A DNA stretch of 64,000 bases. Source: Diphasiastrum complanatum. Lineage: Eukaryota > Streptophyta > Lycopodiopsida > Lycopodiales > Lycopodiaceae. Each line of letters opens with the position of its first letter. Position 1 is the stretch's first letter. The stretch is from NCBI GenBank assembly GCA_029204225.1, contig MU831941.1, positions 31,603 to 95,602 of the forward strand, written 5' to 3'. Positions 25,534 through 37,800 of this stretch are shown here, piece after piece. The notes below the pieces were generated by a model, which saw only the letters and a list, made by a program, of their open reading frames with translations, made no database searches and was not told where the DNA came from. A program made the position numbers and the translations under genes.

Positions 25534-25936
25534 CCCAAAATAAGTGTGAGGTCTGGCGTGAAGACTTCAAGTAAATTCCTTACATCAGCGAGGATAAACT
25601 GGGTGCCAGTATTTTTGGAGGTATGGAAATTATGGCAGAGTTTGACGCATCAAATACCGTACTTGTAGATGATAAACGCTACAAGTCATTAAAAAACAAC
25701 TATGACTATAAAATCTTTCGACCCTTCCGTAGAGTGTAGTGCTAAAATGGCCCCCTGGTATATGAAGGAAACTCTGTATTTGTGGCTCATGGGCTAGATC
25801 CAAGCGCGAATCCCTATCGCCTTTATAGAAGAAACTCTTTGTTCATCGACTATGAGGACGATATGTCCCCTTTAATTGTGAACTACTTTGTTGAGGTCGA
25901 AGGGTACTCGTACCACTTTGACCCCCCTACAGATTA
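25534..25936 (+). pseudogene. Coding remnant of unknown family
   Basis: One frame reads through about 134 codons with only three stops (TAA at 25,570, TAG at 25,738, TAA at 25,744). It includes EFDASNTVLVDDKRY, YDYKIFRPFRR, GPLVYEGNSVFVAHGLDP, NPYRLYRRNSLFIDYEDD and ends YSYHFDPPTD-stop. Composition (acidic and aromatic) and base use differ from the surrounding AT-rich DNA, so it was once coding. I do not recognise it. It sits inside the left arm of the GGTAC transposon and may be its second gene or captured host DNA. Confidence 0.45.
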
Positions 25937-26410
25937 GATTTGAATAGCCCAACTTGGGCTGCAACTAATTTTTGTACATGTTACATATACAAAAAATCAA
26001 TATACGATATAGTGCATAGATTTGAATGGTTATTTCATTCTTTAGCAGCTTTGAGTTTCATTTGTAGCTTCCTAATTTATTGGGTTGAAGGTTGGAAGGC
26101 CAATGCATTGTTCAACCTATAAATCCTATGTTAGTGCTTGTAAATGTTCACAATCATATTCCAGCATGATTTTTGAGTCACAGATAGGGTAGGAGATTAG
26201 TTGTTGTCAGGGTTTGTGCTCCTTGCAACAATACTAGTATGTGTTCACATGCATATTCTAGCATGATCTGTGAATGATGGTATGGGTGGAGTTTATTAAA
26301 GTTATAGTTTGTGCTCCTTGGATGATTTTTAGTTTTTGCTTAAGAGTGAAGGGGTATTAAAGGTATTAAAAATGGATACAGTGTTAAAGATCCACAAGAA
26401 GCACCTGTTT

Positions 26411-27134
26411 TTGAGACTCAAGTGCAATTTCAGACAGTTACAAATGTACTAGACTTGGTACTTCGATAGTGCCAAATTTGGTAGTCTCAAGTACCGAACA
26501 AAGATGTATAATTTGTGAACAAGTACTTTGGAATTTCAAACATGCAGCACCTATTTTTAATGGAAAAGACAATTTCAGTCAATACCAAAAGCACTATAAT
26601 TGAGATTCCGATAGTACCAAGAAACGTAGCCTAAACTTATAAACAAAAACAAAATAAAATACCGATCGATAGGTGATCCAAAGTACCAAACTGGTACTCA
26701 TCAATTTCAAAACGAGTACTATGAAAGTACCAAATGAATCAATACAAGACACAAAGGTTACTTGCATCCTTTGAGACTTAAGAAGTGCAATTTCAGACAG
26801 TTACAAATGTACCAGAATTGGTACTTCAATAGTACCAAATTGGTAGTCTCAAGTATCAAATTGAAAATCTGTAATTTACGAACATGTACTTTGGAGTTTC
26901 AAACAAACAATACCTATATTTCAAATGGAAAAGGCAATTTCAGTCAATACCAAAAGCACTATAATTGAGATTCTGATAGTACCAAGAAACGTAGCCTGAA
27001 CTTATAAACAAAAAAAATCAAAATACTGATACATAGGTGATCCAAAGTACCAAATTGGTACTCATCAGTTTCAAAACGAGTACTATGAAAGTACCAAATG
27101 AATCAATATAAGACACAAAGGTTACTTGCATCCT
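26411..27134. repeat. Tandem duplication, 360-bp unit x2
   Basis: Copy 1 starts at 26,411 (TTGAGACTCAAG), copy 2 at 26,771 (TTGAGACTTAAG), and both end in GACACAAAGGTTACTTGCATCC. Similarity is high across the whole unit. Each unit has several GGTAC-type motifs. Copy 2 ends five bases from the stop of the transposon gene. Confidence 0.92.
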
Positions 27135-27138
27135 GATC

Positions 27139-29310
27139 TCAAGCATTAAGCAAGTCCTCTTTATTATTGTCATCTTCGTATGGCATGTTGTTGTATATGT
27201 TCTCATACACATCCATGGATAATCGAAACATGTTATGATATCCAAGGATAGGCTCCATGGAAAATCGGATTGCTCTCAACAGGCTGTGAATAGATCATTA
27301 TCGGTTGTGTCTGGTCTAGAAGGTTGTATGTATTGATCATGTCTTCGACTTGACCTTAAAATAGGCCTTCAACTACTCTCCCTCCTCTAACAATTCTATT
27401 GTGCCATGCATCCTTCTGTGTTGTTGCTACTTGGTACATCGTCTTGGTGCATTTAAAAAAGTAGAAATCCTCTCCCCTCTCTATTGCTTTGACCACAAAA
27501 TTGTCTCCAGTGGACAGCAAGTCATACAAACTATCAGGGTTCCCCTCATACACAGGCAGGTTGGTGTCATTATTCATTGGCATGGAAAAATAAGCAGCGT
27601 CATTATCTCCAGTGTCATCGTCTTCATCGCTGCTAGTTGCCTCTGACTCTGGCAATGGCTGGATAAACAAATATTTTCACTCTTCCATGTGCGGTCTGTT
27701 CCTGCATCTTCTCCATTGCCCTGCAATACATGAATCACAGATGCGTTGACAATCCCATTTCACATGACGTTGCACCTCATCCTTGCTAACTAGCCAGAAA
27801 ACCCTTTTTGTACTACAGTTGTGACCTTCTCCTTTTGGCCTACAGGTTTCTTTCATATATGCGCCCACATCTATTGCACATTTCAAGAGCCAGCCATCTG
27901 GTTTCAACTCCTCATGAGTGAGAGTTCTCTTGATGACTGTGCCCAATCCATCGTGCTTGCCTTTTCCATGGCCTGAGGCAAAAAAATTATGCATCATTTG
28001 CAGACCTGTCAAGTGATAATATCTAGCCCAAAAACGAACAAATTGTTAAATTTTTTAAAGTTTATGTAGGTTGCAATAAACAGTGCTTGTAGACAGTATC
28101 TGTAGTTCCGACCTTGGTGTCCTATCTATACCAATTTGGTACTATATTTAGGTGTCCGATATAGACCCAGTTTGTACTATATTTTTTAGGAAAATAGTAC
28201 AAAATTGGTACTCTAGAGCAATGTATTTTGGTACTACAAGACGAACTATGTAGTTAAAGTCTTATAGTTCAGTACCAATTTTGGTACTATATGAAGTAAC
28301 AAACCTAAAAACTATAGAGTAATAATAATAGATAGTGAGAACCCCCAACAAATATACCTGGCCACGAAGAAGAAAGGCCTTTTGGGACGTCGCACCGTCT
28401 GACCACACCAATGACAACTCGAATTATACCTGTTTTCTTTCAACCAATTGTCATGCAGTAGTAGATAGTGCTGTACGAATAGGGTGTCATGCAGCTTATC
28501 ATCTAATATGTTAAAATGAAGAGTCTTTTCAGCTATACCTGCAGAGTTTCTGACATACGTTATGTGCACAAGTATCAGGACCTGATTAGACCACCAGTGC
28601 ATGGATTGTATCTCGTTCTGCATCTTGAACGAATTATTCTCCGCAAAGTCAATGACTGAAACAACAACATCCGAAGGAAATTTCAGCAATCAGTCTTAAA
28701 AAACCTTACAACTTGCTAAAAGAACATAAGAATATGCCTAAGAATTACCTTGTAAGTTGATCCAAGCCAACTTGAACATTAAACCAAACTTGATCTGTGT
28801 CTAATATCCTATTCCAGAAGTCACCACAATGCTCCCTCCCCAACGACATGGCCTTCCTTGTGGATGTTACAAATCAAGTAAAATTGGTAGAAACTAAAGC
28901 TTAGATTTCACCAATTGGTAAACAACACTAAAATAGTTCCAAAAAGACCACAAAAGATTGTATACGAGGTGCAAACACAAATAAATATAAAGAAAAAAGT
29001 ACCCAAAAAATGAGACACTTAGTATAAAAGACCTAATTTGGTAGTACCCTAAACCCTAAAACCGTGAGGATCAGGATTGGTTTGTAGTACGAATCTTTTA
29101 TATTAAAGAGTTTTACCAACACAAAAATAGTACCAAAATAGTACAAAATTTGTAAAATTATTACCCTACATTGGTGCAGCTCAATACAGTGTTGGTTCAC
29201 TCGAAACTTCTTGAAGATTCCTTCTGCATAAAAGTCATTGTTAACATCTTCAAATTGAACTTGAGGAGTATTCTCATTAGCACTGATCTATACTGAAGAA
29301 GTCTTATCAT
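27139..29310 (-). pseudogene. Intron-containing transposase-like gene, broken
   Basis: Exons can be traced on the minus strand by frame and splice sites: ~29,310-29,165 (QVQFEDVNNDFYAEGIF...ELHQCR), 28,852-28,749 (GREHCGDFWNRILDTDQVWF), 28,655-28,358 (VIDFAENNSFKMQNEIQSMH...HDTLFVQH...WSDGATSQ), 28,005-27,356 (NFFASGHGKGKHDGLGTVIK...RICDSCIAGQW, then PESEATSSDEDDDTGDN and GDNFVVKAIERGEDFYFF). The tail reaches a stop at 27,139. The order DFAEN / W-S-D-G / H-G-K-G-x-x-D-G-x-G / K-R is what I recall from a large uncharacterised transposon-related family of mosses, ferns and invertebrates; its acidic residues suggest a DDE nuclease. Lesions: a slip after WSDG, TGA at 27,677, further slips after 27,356. 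Probably non-functional. Confidence 0.65.
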
Positions 29311-30190
29311 GTTACAAGTAGAAAGTACCAACATGTAGTATCAAAGCATCATATACAAGTAGTACCAAAACGATTGAAAGTACTTGTAGGTAGTACCGAA
29401 GCATCATATACAAGTGGTACCAAAGTACCAAAGCATCTTATAGTACCAAAGTACAAAACATGCAGAAAGTACAAGAACCTTAATTGGTTGTCTGGAGGAT
29501 CAAAATTGTTACACAATAGGTTCAAATAGTACCAATGTTTGGTACTCAAACGTTCCAGGAACACGTAACCATTACAAAAATAATACAAATCTTGTAAAAT
29601 TGGTGGTAACTAAAGCTTAGATTCCACCAATTGGTAAACAACACTAAAATAGTAGCAAAAAGACCACAAAGGATTGTATGCGAGCTACGAACACAAATAA
29701 ATATAAGGAAAAAAGTACCCAATTTTATAGTTTTATGGGTAAAATATGGTTACAAGAAGTCTAAATAGTACCTATTTGGTAGATTTTAAAATAAAAATGA
29801 CACTTACTATAAAAGAACCTAATTTGGTAGTCAGGAGGATCATAATTAGTACACGATAAGTTATTATAGTACCATTCTTTTGTGTTTAAGAGTTTTACCA
29901 ACACAATAATAGTACCAAAGTAGTACAAAATTTGTAAAATTAGTACCCGACTACTAGAGTAATACTACCAATTGGTATAACAACACTAAAGCAGTACCAA
30001 AAGATCAAATCAAGTCATGTGCAAACTGCAAATACGACGAAATTTAAAAAAGTAGAACCAAATGTTGTAGATTCTAAAATAAAAATGGTACACACTATAA
30101 ATCTTAGTAGACCAATTTGGATGATAAAATGAGACACGGGGTATTAAAGAATCTATTTTGGTAGTCTATTGTATCAAAATTGTTATACGA
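28868..30190. repeat. Direct repeats in the right arm of the transposon
   Basis: The block 28,868-29,165 recurs at 29,585-29,948 (shared GTAAAATTGGT, AACTAAAGCTTAGATT, CACCAATTGGTAAACAAC, AGTTTTACCAACACAA, TAGTACAAAATTTGTAAAAT), and a shorter third copy begins at ~29,968. Between them GAAGCATCATATACAAGT plus GTACCAAA occurs twice 55 bp apart (29,345 and 29,400). The first copy falls in an intron between two exons of the transposase-like gene. Confidence 0.85.
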
Positions 30191-30249
30191 TAAGTTTTAG
30201 TATGCGAAGAATTGCCAAAAATTGGCAAATCTAGCTTGATCAAAAACCA

Positions 30250-30880
30250 TGTAGAACTTTGTAAATATTGTGTATATTTGGGTTCCACACATGTATGGCC
30301 AAAATGCCATGTGGTAGGTCAAGTCAAGAGAGTTGGTCATGTCTATTTGGTGGTCATCCCTACTTTATAGGACCTACACCTAAGTTTAAGGTGAAATTTT
30401 GACCAACTAGCTATCTACAAAGCATAAGTCTAGGATCTAGGCTAGGGTTTCATTTTAGGTCAAGGAGAGAGTTAACTTCCTTATTACATGCTGGAAATCC
30501 ACCTAACTTCAAGAAGGAAGTCGAATTTGCTATGTATTCCCTCTCTCCATAGTGAGAAGATAGAAAATTTTTGGAGCTCATTGGCAATCTCAAGCTAGTT
30601 CACTATGTACATTGAGTTTTTGTGATCCAAATGCAACCAAATCAATTTCTACTTGTTTCTCAGGTTGAAGGCCATACTACAGCCTGTATTACTCACATGT
30701 GGGCTCGGATTTCAATGTTGATCAATGTTTTTGACTGTTAATGCTTGTTGCTTGTCAAATTGCCAATCTAGATCAACTTTTTGATGACTAGTTTTTTAAT
30801 AGATTGTTAAGCAAGCATCCAATCACTCTTGTGGATCTTTTGTAGATCCATTTATGGTCCTAAAGTACAGTACTTTCACA
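30250..30880 (+). repeat. 5' LTR of copia element (right of the transposon)
   Basis: Ends CTTTCACA directly before a perfect tRNA-Met primer site. The left border is uncertain: several TGT words lie at 30,249-30,270, which would pair with the ACA end. No matching 3' LTR is in the window. Confidence 0.6.
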
Positions 30881-30893
30881 TGGTATCAGAGCC
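30881..30893 (+). other. Primer binding site (tRNA-Met), perfect
   Basis: TGGTATCAGAGCC immediately after the LTR end. It is the classical primer site of plant copia elements. Confidence 0.92.
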
Positions 30894-31664
30894 AAGTACA
30901 AGAGCATAATCCATTGATCTAGTGTAAAATCCATTTTTAGCAAGTTTTGGTGCTAAAAACTAGTATTGAGAGGGCAAGCTAGAATCTTGATTTTGGTGAG
31001 GAGATTTGATCCCAAACTTGGTAGGGGTCCAAATCCGTACAGTCCACATGTGTGGGCACCTCTGAACCTGCATTTAATGCATGGTATTCATTTGATCCAA
31101 AAAAATCAATTTGTGAGCTTTTGATGTAATTTTTGGTGAGTATCCTAGGATAAGCTACCAAGATTGAGTGCCATTGGTTAGATTTGACATAGGGTCATGA
31201 AATCTATTTAATCTAGATTGAAATCAGGTCCTCTAAACTTGTTTTACAGGTCTTGAAAGTACATCAAAGAGTGTGAGAGAGATTTAGTCATGTTATTGTC
31301 CAAAAATAGCCAAGATTGGCAAGATTTGATTGTAAGTAGATTTCACATCATCTTATCTTCATTCCAACTTTGTGAGGGAGTGCTAGAACTGAGATTATAA
31401 GTCCATTTGTTGGATTAGAAATCTAATTTGATTGAAACAGACCTTTGTGAGTTTCTAGAGACAATCAAATCCATTTCTTGGCTTGAAAGTAGTTTTCACT
31501 TCATCTTATCTTCATTCCAGCTTTGTGAGGGAGTGATAGAACTGTGATTATAAGTCCATTTGTTGGATTAGAAATCAAATTTGAGTGAAACACTACAAGT
31601 GTGAGACCTTTGTGAGTTTCAAGTCAATCAAATCTATTTCTTGTTTGTAGAAGTCACTAGTAAG

Positions 31665-32711
31665 ATGGGATCTGCTGGAGCATACCTTCTAGAAGCTAGT
31701 GAGAGATTGAATTCTACAAATTATGCTATTTGGAAGGTTAGGATGTAGTCACTCTTGGTGCTCCAAGACCTTTATGAGTTTATGATTGAAGATGAAGATG
31801 AACCTCTAGGTGCACATGAGTTAGCTAGATACAAGAAGAGATCTAGGCTTGCACTTCATTGTGTGAAGATGAATGTGAGCAATGATTTATTGAGAGAAGT
31901 ATCAGCATGTACTGGTGCTAAAGAGGCTTGAGAGTCTTTAAAATCAATCTATGAATCTAGTAACACTTCAAGAGTACTCATGCTTAGAAATCAGATTTTG
32001 CAAAGCATGAGGAGAAATGAGGAGAGTGCACATGATTATGTACTCAAAATCAAGTCTCTATATAGGGAGTTGGCTTCCATTAGAGAGAAGATTCATGATG
32101 GAGAGCTTGTACAAATTGTCCTTAATGGTCTAGGAGATGACTTTGCAAATTTGGTCCAAAGTTTTGCCATCCAAGACACTTTGCCAACTATAGAAAACCT
32201 TCACAGTGTATTAGTGGCTGAAGAGTGTAGGATGCTCCATGCAAAATCTAGGATGAGTTCCTTATCTTTGCAAGATGGTGATGAAAAAGCCAATTTCTCA
32301 TTAAAGGACAAAAATAAGACCAATGGACAGAAAAAGCATCCAAAGGAGGCCAAAGAAGAGTATAATGCATCAAGCTCAAAGGACAAGTCAAAGTAGAAAT
32401 GCTTCTTTTGTGGAAAGAAGGGGCATTATGCATCTGAATGCTACAAGAGGATAAGAGCACAAGTGGAGGAGGACAAACAAGTAAACCTTGCAAAGGAGGA
32501 GGAAGAGGATGAAGTAGATGTATTCTTGATAGCATCTACATCCTCACCAACAAGAAATAGCAATTCAAGAGACAATTGGTGGATCGACAGTGGGGCTAGC
32601 TCCCACATGTCTTGTGAAAATGACTTTTTCTCAACCTTACACTATTTCAAGCTGCTAAAAAGTTTGTCTTTACTGCAAATGATGAAGAGTGTCCACATGC
32701 TTTGTGCATGA
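31665..32711 (+). pseudogene. Copia gag and protease in one frame, three stops
   Basis: From ATG 31,665 (MGSAGAYLLEASERLNSTNY) one frame runs ~340 codons without an obvious slip up to the protease. Gag words: YAIWKVRM, ALHCVKMNVSNDLL, SNTSRVLMLRNQILQ. The zinc knuckle is CFFCGKKGHYASEC (32,400-32,441). The aspartic protease motif WWIDSGASSHMS is intact at ~32,578-32,613; a slip follows near 32,650. In-frame stops are TAG 31,746, TGA 31,929 and TAG 32,394; the first two fit CAG and TGG changed by one transition. Integrase and RT are missing. A 770-bp leader separates it from the primer site. Confidence 0.9.
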
Positions 32712-34005
32712 TCATTCCAATGTAAGGACCAAAGATTATCCTATTTCAATGATAGGAATAATGGTAGTGTTTTGAACTGAGCTTATGATTGTTTGCTGGA
32801 CCTATTAGAAGATTCTATGCCTATCTAATGAACCTTAGTAGAGTGCTTGTAACCTCTGATCCAAGGCTTTTTGTTTTGGGATGTGTTTTTTGAAGATTCC
32901 TCTCCACAAAAGTGAGCCCTCCTACCTGTTTTTCATGCATTTATTGCTCACACGTGTGAAGCCAAGGGTGTAGGGTGATGTAACAACTGCCTTGTAGACC
33001 CACTCTCCCTCCGTACTGTGCTTTACAATGACCAATTTGGTGTTCTGTAGAGAAAGTTATGGCTGTCGGAAGTTTGGCAATTTTTGAACTAAGATTTGCA
33101 AAAGTTTCGAAATGTTTTGATGCATGCATACTTGTAATTCAATGTAGTGCTTGTTTGTTGATAAAAATGTATGGATAGACCTGTATGCATGCATGGATGC
33201 ATGTAGCATGCGTAATTAGTAGATTTCTTGCATGAAGCTATTTTTAACAATTCTAGATCAAAAAGCAGATTTCCTAGTGGCTAGGCTAATTATGGAATTT
33301 TTTTCGTTTTTTTTGAAAAAAATTAGTGCATGTCGAGTTTTGATATGTGACAGAGCCTGTGACATAAATCAATAATTTAATCAATTTCCACAGCTGGTCC
33401 ATTTCGAACTGATTTTGTGAATCCCAATGTTAATTTCCCAGTTTCTTGGCAATTTACGTAAAAATTGATTTTTATTGAAATCACTGCATGTCATATAAGA
33501 TGCATGCTGGATGTTTCAGAACCCTTCAATATGAGATGGTAATTGTGAAACTGTCAAGTCGATGTTTGGTTGATTTTCACAGTTTAGGTCCATATTGAAT
33601 GGAACATGAAAATCCTAGTTTACGTAAAATTTGAAGAAACCGTGGATGTTTTCGATTTGTTCCAATTCTTTGGTTATTGATCAAACAGAAATGACTTATA
33701 AAGTGAATGATCTTACTGAGTTGAAATCAGTCGATTGTTAAGATCATTGTAACCTTCACTTTTAGTTGAAGTTTTTGTGAATCTGTTAATTAAGGAGCAT
33801 TTCTTGTTCTGGGGATCAATAAGGACCAAGAATAATGTAAATCCAGTAGAACTCTTCTATGCTAATCTATAAGGGGATTTGCTAGGGATTAAGTGCGGCA
33901 CTTAATTAACAAATCAAAACTGTCAGGGGGATAGTGCTAAAGTTAGCGATACCAAATTGAACTTTTTTCTAGTACAAATTTGGGGTTTCGTTAACCTGAA
34001 CCATT
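32712..34005. other. Spacer without recognised gene
   Basis: No family recognised. Near 33,180-33,215 the words GCATGCATGGATGCATG form a short palindromic run. The end of the stretch (33,890-34,005) may be the tail of a gypsy element before the polypurine tract. Confidence 0.4.
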
Positions 34006-34021
34006 TTTGGAAGGGGGGGAA
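34006..34021 (+). other. Possible polypurine tract
   Basis: GGAAGGGGGGGA followed by ATGTAGATGATTG. The purity and position before a TGT start suggest the primer for plus-strand synthesis of a gypsy-type element. Confidence 0.45.
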
Positions 34022-35194
34022 TGTAGATGATTGCTGGTCTTAGTGATCCAATTATTTAATCTACATTCAATTCCCAAAGTATAACTAATTGCAAGTGAGA
34101 ATAAAATTGGGAATTATTTAAGAAGACTGCCTCTGAAAATTTTGCTTCCTTTTCCCTAGTGTGAATTAGAATTTGAGGATTCTAAGGGAAAAGTAGTGGC
34201 AAGACTAATAATCCATTTATGGAACCATCTCTTTTTTGCAATTGGATTTGGATCTTGCAAAGTAATGCAGATAGAAGGTGTTCCATACAGGAATCTAGTA
34301 ATTTGGATTCTTTTCAGTTATAGAGTATTTCTCTATAATGACAGTACCAACCAAGAGAGTTCTAACTTGTTAAAAGAATTAAAGTTCTTTGTACCGATTC
34401 TGGAATAGATATTGGATATCTAGGAGAGTATGATATTCGGTTTTTGTTGAAATCTATGTTCCTTTTGGGTTAGTGATACATTCTATTGTATTGAGATAAT
34501 ACGTTAGGTTTTTCCATGATGGGTACAATATGAAATAGTATTCTTTAAGTAACACTAAAGAAACATGAGAGATTGCAATTGTTAGGATTATCTCCTGGAA
34601 TTGGTTGTGAATTTGATCCTATATTTGGGTATAGGATAGCCAAATCGTCTTTCTTGATTTTTGGGCAAAACAAATCTGGATGTAGAGAATTTTTGGAGGA
34701 AAACCTGGTGGTATGAGACATTAGTAATTCTAAAGAGAATTTCTTGGGTAGAATGATCTGTAGACCGATGGCTAGTGATTGCTGTAATGGTAATACTGAC
34801 AGAGTCAGTTGGTTTTTTATTAAGGGTATTTTGGGAATTATGAGATATAGATCAATCCCTAAATGGTTTATGTATCGATAAAAATCAGTCAAGTGAACGT
34901 TTGTGCAAGATACTTGTTAAATTGAATTAAAATTGTCAAACAATATGAAATGACCGAATTGGATGAGTGGCCATAGTATTCTTTATCTAGTTAGTAAATC
35001 TGACAGAATACGGTTTAAGAATTACTGAAATCCTATTGGTGGGATTTCCATTCATGCAATTTCAAATTCTATGTTTGGATAGGTTTTGTCAATATTAAAG
35101 AAGTAATGCCAAACCAGTCAATAAAAAGAAAGAACAGTCCAACTTGTTGGAAATTTGTAATAATAGGAATTACATAACGGATTTCATTTCTAGT

Positions 35195-35490
35195 GAAATC
35201 CTATGGTGAATTATATTCAGCCCAGGTATAGGATAGAAATTAAATTGTTTTGGATTTTTTTCTTACAGTAATTAGTTTTTTAAAACATTTACTAATGTCA
35301 TTACGTCTTCTTGGTACCTTAGCTGAAATAGATTTTCAGGGAATTGAAAATTCTAAGGAGGGAAGAAGAGTGGACATCAGAGGTAGTAAGTGTGATCGGG
35401 AAATGTATTTCGTAGTTAGGATTTTGGTAATCCCTGTAAATAATTTCTTAATACTGGTTATTAATTTTCTGGTTACAATTTATTCAGATG
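35195..35490. repeat. Dispersed repeat, copy 2
   Basis: Diverged partner of 8105-8450 in the same orientation: CCTTAGCTGAAATAGATTTT, AAGAAGAGTGGACATCAGAG and GGAAATGTATTTC correspond word for word with small changes. Confidence 0.7.
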
Positions 35491-37792
35491 AATTCGTAAC
35501 TGATATCTTTGTAACCATTGAGTTATCCGCAGTCGGGGATGTCAATTGTGAGGTTTAGAAGTGGAATCTGATACGTGGATTACATTGAATCGGTTAGTTG
35601 ACAGAAGCTTGTCCCTAGATTTGATGCATCAGTTGGGTTTCGAAGCTTGTCAATAACCAAAAAGTTCATAGGGTAATAGTGACCCATGTTAATTCTTCTA
35701 TCTAAGTCACATAATTAGATGTAGATTATGGGTATCCATCTGATAGGCATGCCAGTCATCCAAATAAAATGGATTCTCTAGTGTTTGGGAACAAGAGATA
35801 ATATCCTATATGGATTATAGAACAAGTAGATGATCAGTGGATCTCTAGAATATCAGATAAGGCAGTTAAGGGTTTTCTGGAAGGAAAAGTTGATGGTATG
35901 GGACATCAGTAATTTTGGAAAGAAAATTCTAGGACTGTAAAGATCTGATGATCAATGGTGTGTTTTAGTACCTAGTCGCGATATGGGAAAGAAGAAAATT
36001 ATTCGATCGAATGTGGGGTATTTTGGAAAATTTTGAGATTTAATCTAGATCCCAATGTGGTATCTCATTATTTACAAAATCAAAGGCCCTCAAATCTATT
36101 TCTCGCTTTCTTAATTAATCCTTTACTTCTTAATAATTTCTCGAATATAGGATATCAGATTGATTTATATGATTCTTTCCAGCATGAAGTTATTCTTCTG
36201 AAAGATTGTTATGTCATATAAATCACTACTTGTAGGAATAGACTTAGAATTTAGATAAATTCTAAGGATAAAATGTTTCAATTTCTTAAACCATGGAATA
36301 TCTCTGTTGCATAAATGTATTTTGATGGAATAGTAGTTTCTATCACTCAGAGTGAAAATATTTGAAGGAAAAGTCCTGTGTGTAATAGGGTGAATCCTTT
36401 AGTGAAAGCACTTATTACTGAGTTTTCTAGGATTTAGATATTTTCATATATCATCTTTCTAGTTAACTTTTACGGAAATTTATAATTTCTTTAAAAGGAG
36501 GGGTGAAGTGGTGGGATAAAATTCTTTTTGGGAATCTGTTGGTTGCATATGGTATAGAAATGAGATTGGACCTGAAAGGAATTTCGGATAGATTCAGAGT
36601 AAGATGCCCAATTGAAACTTTTCGAAATAAGAGGAATTCTCTAGGGATTGTGTGGACAATATGGAACTAGAACATGTTTGATATTTGAATCATTATCTAT
36701 AAGTAGTACAGTAAAAGGTCAAAGATTACTAATTCCATTTTCATTGGAATAGAAGTAAGTTTGATCAAAATTTAAGTCTGAGAGTTCTATATTGGATCAA
36801 CCTAATCCTAGTTTAAGTACTAGGATCAGAGAGGGGTTAATCGGTAAGAGGAATTATGTAATTAGAGTTAAGTTGGATTGGAAAACTGTTGAGAGTGAAT
36901 GCTATTCATCTAAGAGATTTCCCGGATATGTTATTTACTCATGAAAAATAGAAAATATTGTGTAGCTGAGTTACAAGATCTCAATGAGATGTGTGAGTAA
37001 CATATGTGGGTTCTGGAGGAATTTGGCAGATAAAAATGTTTTTATGTACTGGGTCATAGTGAGATTATTCACATATGTGCACGATTAATCTTGTATGAAT
37101 CTACTGTGTATTCCTGGCTACTAGGGTTATTTGGTGCATTTAACCTAGTCGGTGAACATAAGCATATGATCGAGTATTGTTTTGACAGATACTTGCAGAG
37201 TTAACAAATCTTTGTATAGAAGATTTATGGATTAACTTATAAATGATTTGGGTAAGGATCTAAATGTGGTGTTATACTAGTATAATTGAATTCTTCACCT
37301 AGACATTTGAGATTTTTGAATTATTGGCAATTAACTTGAGTAATTGATTACTCCAAGATGAAGTTAATTGGTAAAACAATCAGTGTGATATGGATTCACT
37401 GGGAACTGATGGTTTTTGAATTATATTGCTTGTAAGATGCATGATTAGTGAATCATTTGGGTTCATCAGTTAAAATTGTGTGCATTGGATATACAATATT
37501 CTTGGGATAGAGTATTCCATAGTTAAGGAACTCAGCTCATTAGTGATTGTATCCCAGAGCGCTCAATTGGATAACAAATCATAATGAATCCAAGAATAAT
37601 GTCTGAATTGATATTCACTTGGATACACGATACTCCAATAAATCAAGCTGTTAGTTATGTCACGTCATACTGGATGTGACCCGAAAGTAACTAATATCCT
37701 TGTGAGGTCTAGAACACACTAAATGGAGTTTAGACAAGGTTTGAGACAGTGTATGCATGTGTAGAGTTATCAACAACAATTCTATAAATAGG

Positions 37793-37800
37793 TGGTCCAT
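37793..37800 (+). promoter_or_regulatory. TATA box of the long LTR
   Basis: TATAAATA with a T/C-rich and CA-rich context, about 230 bp before the presumed LTR end. Confidence 0.4.

Larger units (their letters stand above)
25245..30190 (-). mobile_element. Probable DNA transposon with GGTAC-motif ends
   Basis: A ~5-kb block in which TTGGTACT and its complement AGTACCAA recur many times (for example 25,246, 25,335, 25,424, 25,446, 26,457, 26,818, 28,138, 28,276, 29,129, 29,364, 29,994). They fill introns and flanks but are absent from the coding exons of the minus-strand gene at 27.1-29.3 kb. The left part is mostly in TTGGTACT orientation and the right part mostly AGTACCAA. Long direct repeats lie on both sides. 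Arrays of short inverted motifs at both ends are typical of transposase-binding subterminal regions. I could not find terminal inverted repeats or a target duplication. Confidence 0.5.

Noticed and set aside
29045-29061. Interstitial telomere repeat (CCCTAAACCCTAAAA)
   Set aside because: Only two units; chance is likely.
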